From contig CAJBJW010000098.1 in NCBI GenBank assembly GCA_903953455.1, positions 1 through 6,788 of the forward strand: a stretch of 6,788 bases of DNA. Reading direction: 5' to 3'. A program made the position numbers and the translations under genes. This DNA is from an uncultured Pseudomonadota bacterium. Its GTDB lineage: Bacteria > Pseudomonadota > Gammaproteobacteria > Methylococcales > Methylomonadaceae. The notes below the pieces were generated by a model. That model worked only from the letters and a program-made list of their open reading frames with translations, had not been told where the DNA came from and ran no database searches. Positions 5,254-6,788 of the stretch are shown here, one piece after another. The first letter of the stretch is position 1. Each line of letters starts with the position of its first letter.

Positions 5254-6525
5254 ATGTCGCAAATGAAAAAAGTCGTTGCATCAACCATGCTTGGCAACGG
5301 ACTGGAATGGTACGATTATGCTCTTTACGGCACATTTACTGCGTTAATTAGTAAACATTTTTTCCCCGCAGGCGATGAAAATGTCGCATTAATTGCAACA
5401 TTTGGTATTTTTGCGATTGGCTTTTTAATGCGTCCGCTTGGCGCCATGTTATTTGGCTATATTGGCGATAAATATGGTCGAAAAAATGCGCTGTCACTCT
5501 CGATTTTAATGATGGCCATTCCAACTGCTTGCATTGGTTTGCTACCGACTTACACCATGATTGGCATTTGGGCGCCTGTACTTCTAACTATCATTCGTTT
5601 AGTTCAAGGTATTGCGATTGGTGGCGAATTTGGTGGCTCGATAGTCTATTTAGTGGAACATGCAAAACCGACCAATAAAAATCGTGTTGGCAGTTTATCC
5701 ATGTTAAGTATGCTGATGGGGTTATTTTTTGGCACGATGATTTCTGCGCTGCTTGCCGAAGTGATGAGTCCCGAAGATTTTGATACTTACGGTTGGCGAA
5801 TCCCCTTTGTATTAGGTTTTTTCATTGGTCTTGTTGGACTTTATATTCGAACAAAACTGCAAGAAAGTCCCGTATTTCTCGAAGCGCAAGAAGCTGGTCA
5901 TGTTAGTGAGTCACCTATTAGTGAAACACTCAAAAATAATTATAAAGAAGTCTTTCTCGGCATTGGTTTATATATGGCGGTAACGATTCCGTTTTATATT
6001 CAAACCGTTTTCATGCCAAGCTTTATGGTCAAATTCATGCACTTTAGCAGTTCAGATTCACTTGAGATTTATTTGATTGTCTTAGGTGTTATGATGGTGA
6101 TGGCTCCCATTTCAGCGACGCTTTGCGATACACACAACCGTGAGCGTTTGATGAAAATTGTCAGCGTCTGTTATTTATTGTTTGCCCTACCCTATGTTTA
6201 TTTGCTTGATTACCAAACGTTTACATTTGCGCTGATTTCACAAGTTGTATTTGCTATGATTGTTTCGTTTTACATTGCGCCTATTCCCACATTAGTGACT
6301 GAAATTTTTCCCGCTCGCACACGCTACACGGGTATGTCGCTTGCGTGTAATTTAGCGGCGGCTATTTTTGGTGGTACATCGCCCATGCTTGTTACCGCAT
6401 TGATTACCAAAACGGATTCCCATTATCCTATTGGCATTTATGTCATGTTTGCAGCCACTATTTCACTTTTCTGTGTCTTTGAAGTAAAACGTCGCCGCGA
6501 TCAAAAACGTCTTTTTTTGATTTAA
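5254..6525 (+). CDS. MFS transporter, metabolite:H+ symporter (ProP-like) family
   Basis: The 423-residue product is a predicted inner-membrane permease of the major facilitator superfamily with about 12 hydrophobic segments. The N-terminal LGNGLEWYDYALYG (13-26), the loop 2-3 motif GYIGDKYGRK (68-77), and RLVQGIAIGGEFGGS (115-129) are hallmarks of the MHS subfamily, which includes ProP (proline/betaine), KgtP (2-oxoglutarate) and ShiA (shikimate). PARTRYTG in the C-terminal half fits the same group. Such proteins import small polar metabolites with protons. The substrate cannot be read from the sequence. The protein ends soon after the last membrane segment in a basic tail (KRRRDQKR) and lacks the long coiled-coil extension of E. 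coli ProP, so osmosensing is not supported. The start at 5254 is chosen for its AGGA site and because it matches the family start; an in-frame TTG at 5230 would add eight residues. It is divergent from glyQ, and a TonB gene follows 34 bases later. Confidence 0.92.
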   Translation: MSQMKKVVASTMLGNGLEWYDYALYGTFTALISKHFFPAGDENVALIATFGIFAIGFLMRPLGAMLFGYIGDKYGRKNALSLSILMMAIPTACIGLLPTYTMIGIWAPVLLTIIRLVQGIAIGGEFGGSIVYLVEHAKPTNKNRVGSLSMLSMLMGLFFGTMISALLAEVMSPEDFDTYGWRIPFVLGFFIGLVGLYIRTKLQESPVFLEAQEAGHVSESPISETLKNNYKEVFLGIGLYMAVTIPFYIQTVFMPSFMVKFMHFSSSDSLEIYLIVLGVMMVMAPISATLCDTHNRERLMKIVSVCYLLFALPYVYLLDYQTFTFALISQVVFAMIVSFYIAPIPTLVTEIFPARTRYTGMSLACNLAAAIFGGTSPMLVTALITKTDSHYPIGIYVMFAATISLFCVFEVKRRRDQKRLFLI

Positions 6526-6559
6526 CATTCTCTATAAACCATTATTAATTATTTAGGTC

Positions 6560-6788
6560 ATGACGACATCTTCGCCTCTTTTTGCAGCATCTCATTTACG
6601 TCAAAAAACGTTTAGCATGAAAGTGCGCGGCTTATTTTTAGTATTAGTATTAGTACTGCATGTTAGCGTGGGCACATGGATTATCAATGCCACGCAGACG
6701 CCTAAAAAAATTGCGCCTAATACCATTGAAGTGGTTATGCTTCCTCCGATCGAAAAACCAAAAGTTCTACCAGAAAAACCACCTGCAC
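6560..6788 (+). CDS. tonB: TonB-family energy transducer, N-terminal part, truncated by window end
   Basis: The first 76 codons are present. A short basic cytoplasmic N-terminus precedes a single hydrophobic segment around residues 24-42 with a His at position 34 (LHVSVG), which matches the essential membrane His of TonB (His20 in E. coli). A periplasmic stretch follows, with IEVVMLPPIEKPK and the beginning of the Pro/Lys/Glu-rich linker. TonB couples the proton gradient, through ExbB-ExbD, to outer-membrane receptors for iron complexes, B12 and other ligands. The C-terminal receptor-binding domain and any exbBD lie outside the window. The ATG at 6560 has a close AGG (6555-6557, two bases before the ATG), which is tight. 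Met20 (6617) would also give a typical short TonB start but has no ribosome-binding site. The 34-base gap after the transporter holds no clear promoter or terminator, so cotranscription is possible. Confidence 0.8.
   Translation, partial: MTTSSPLFAASHLRQKTFSMKVRGLFLVLVLVLHVSVGTWIINATQTPKKIAPNTIEVVMLPPIEKPKVLPEKPPA

Noticed and set aside
6526..6559. TATAAA at 6533-6538 as a separate tonB promoter
   Set aside because: No -35-like hexamer was found 16-18 bases upstream; the stretch is simply AT-rich, so a dedicated promoter is not supported.
1..6788. CRISPR arrays, tRNA or rRNA genes, insertion sequences, toxin-antitoxin or phage-defence genes
   Set aside because: No regularly spaced repeats, cloverleaf-like segments, transposase frames or defence-type domains were visible on either strand; the window is mostly ordinary housekeeping genes.

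Overview
The window looks like a chromosomal segment of a moderately AT-rich gammaproteobacterium. The two-subunit bacterial glycyl-tRNA synthetase (glyQ, glyS), the mutY-yggX pair, a TonB-type protein and a canonical PqqD all point that way. The GlyQ and YggX sequences look closer to Pseudomonas/Neisseria-type versions than to E. coli, judged from memory and not by a search. I cannot name a genus.

Layout, left to right. Positions 1-210 (+) are the 3' end of a gene whose product resembles the C-terminus of a BLUF blue-light receptor. Positions 211-412 hold no intact gene. They carry two perfect AT-rich palindromes, a possible decayed coding fragment and a weak terminator-like inverted repeat. 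Positions 413-685 (-) encode PqqD with none of its usual pqq partners beside it. Positions 777-5066 (-) are one tightly packed operon, transcribed leftward as glyQ, glyS, mutY, yggX, in which every junction overlaps by 4, 1 and 4 bases. A divergent control region (about 5067-5253) separates glyQ from a rightward MFS transporter of the metabolite:H+ symporter type (5254-6525). A rightward TonB-family gene starts at 6560 and runs off the window.

The operon joins charging of tRNA-Gly (GlyQS) with two oxidative-damage functions: adenine glycosylase MutY, which removes A paired with 8-oxoguanine, and YggX, linked to iron trafficking and protection of Fe-S proteins. MutY is itself a 4Fe-4S enzyme, so YggX next to it makes sense. 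The transporter and TonB genes share only strand and a 34-base gap; no shared function is evident.

I found no convincing new multi-gene system. The points most worth checking are the solitary pqqD with a candidate promoter laid over an inverted repeat, the twin palindromes in the AT-rich left spacer, the BLUF-like tail, and the glyQ start site, where the longest reading frame is probably too long by 27 codons.
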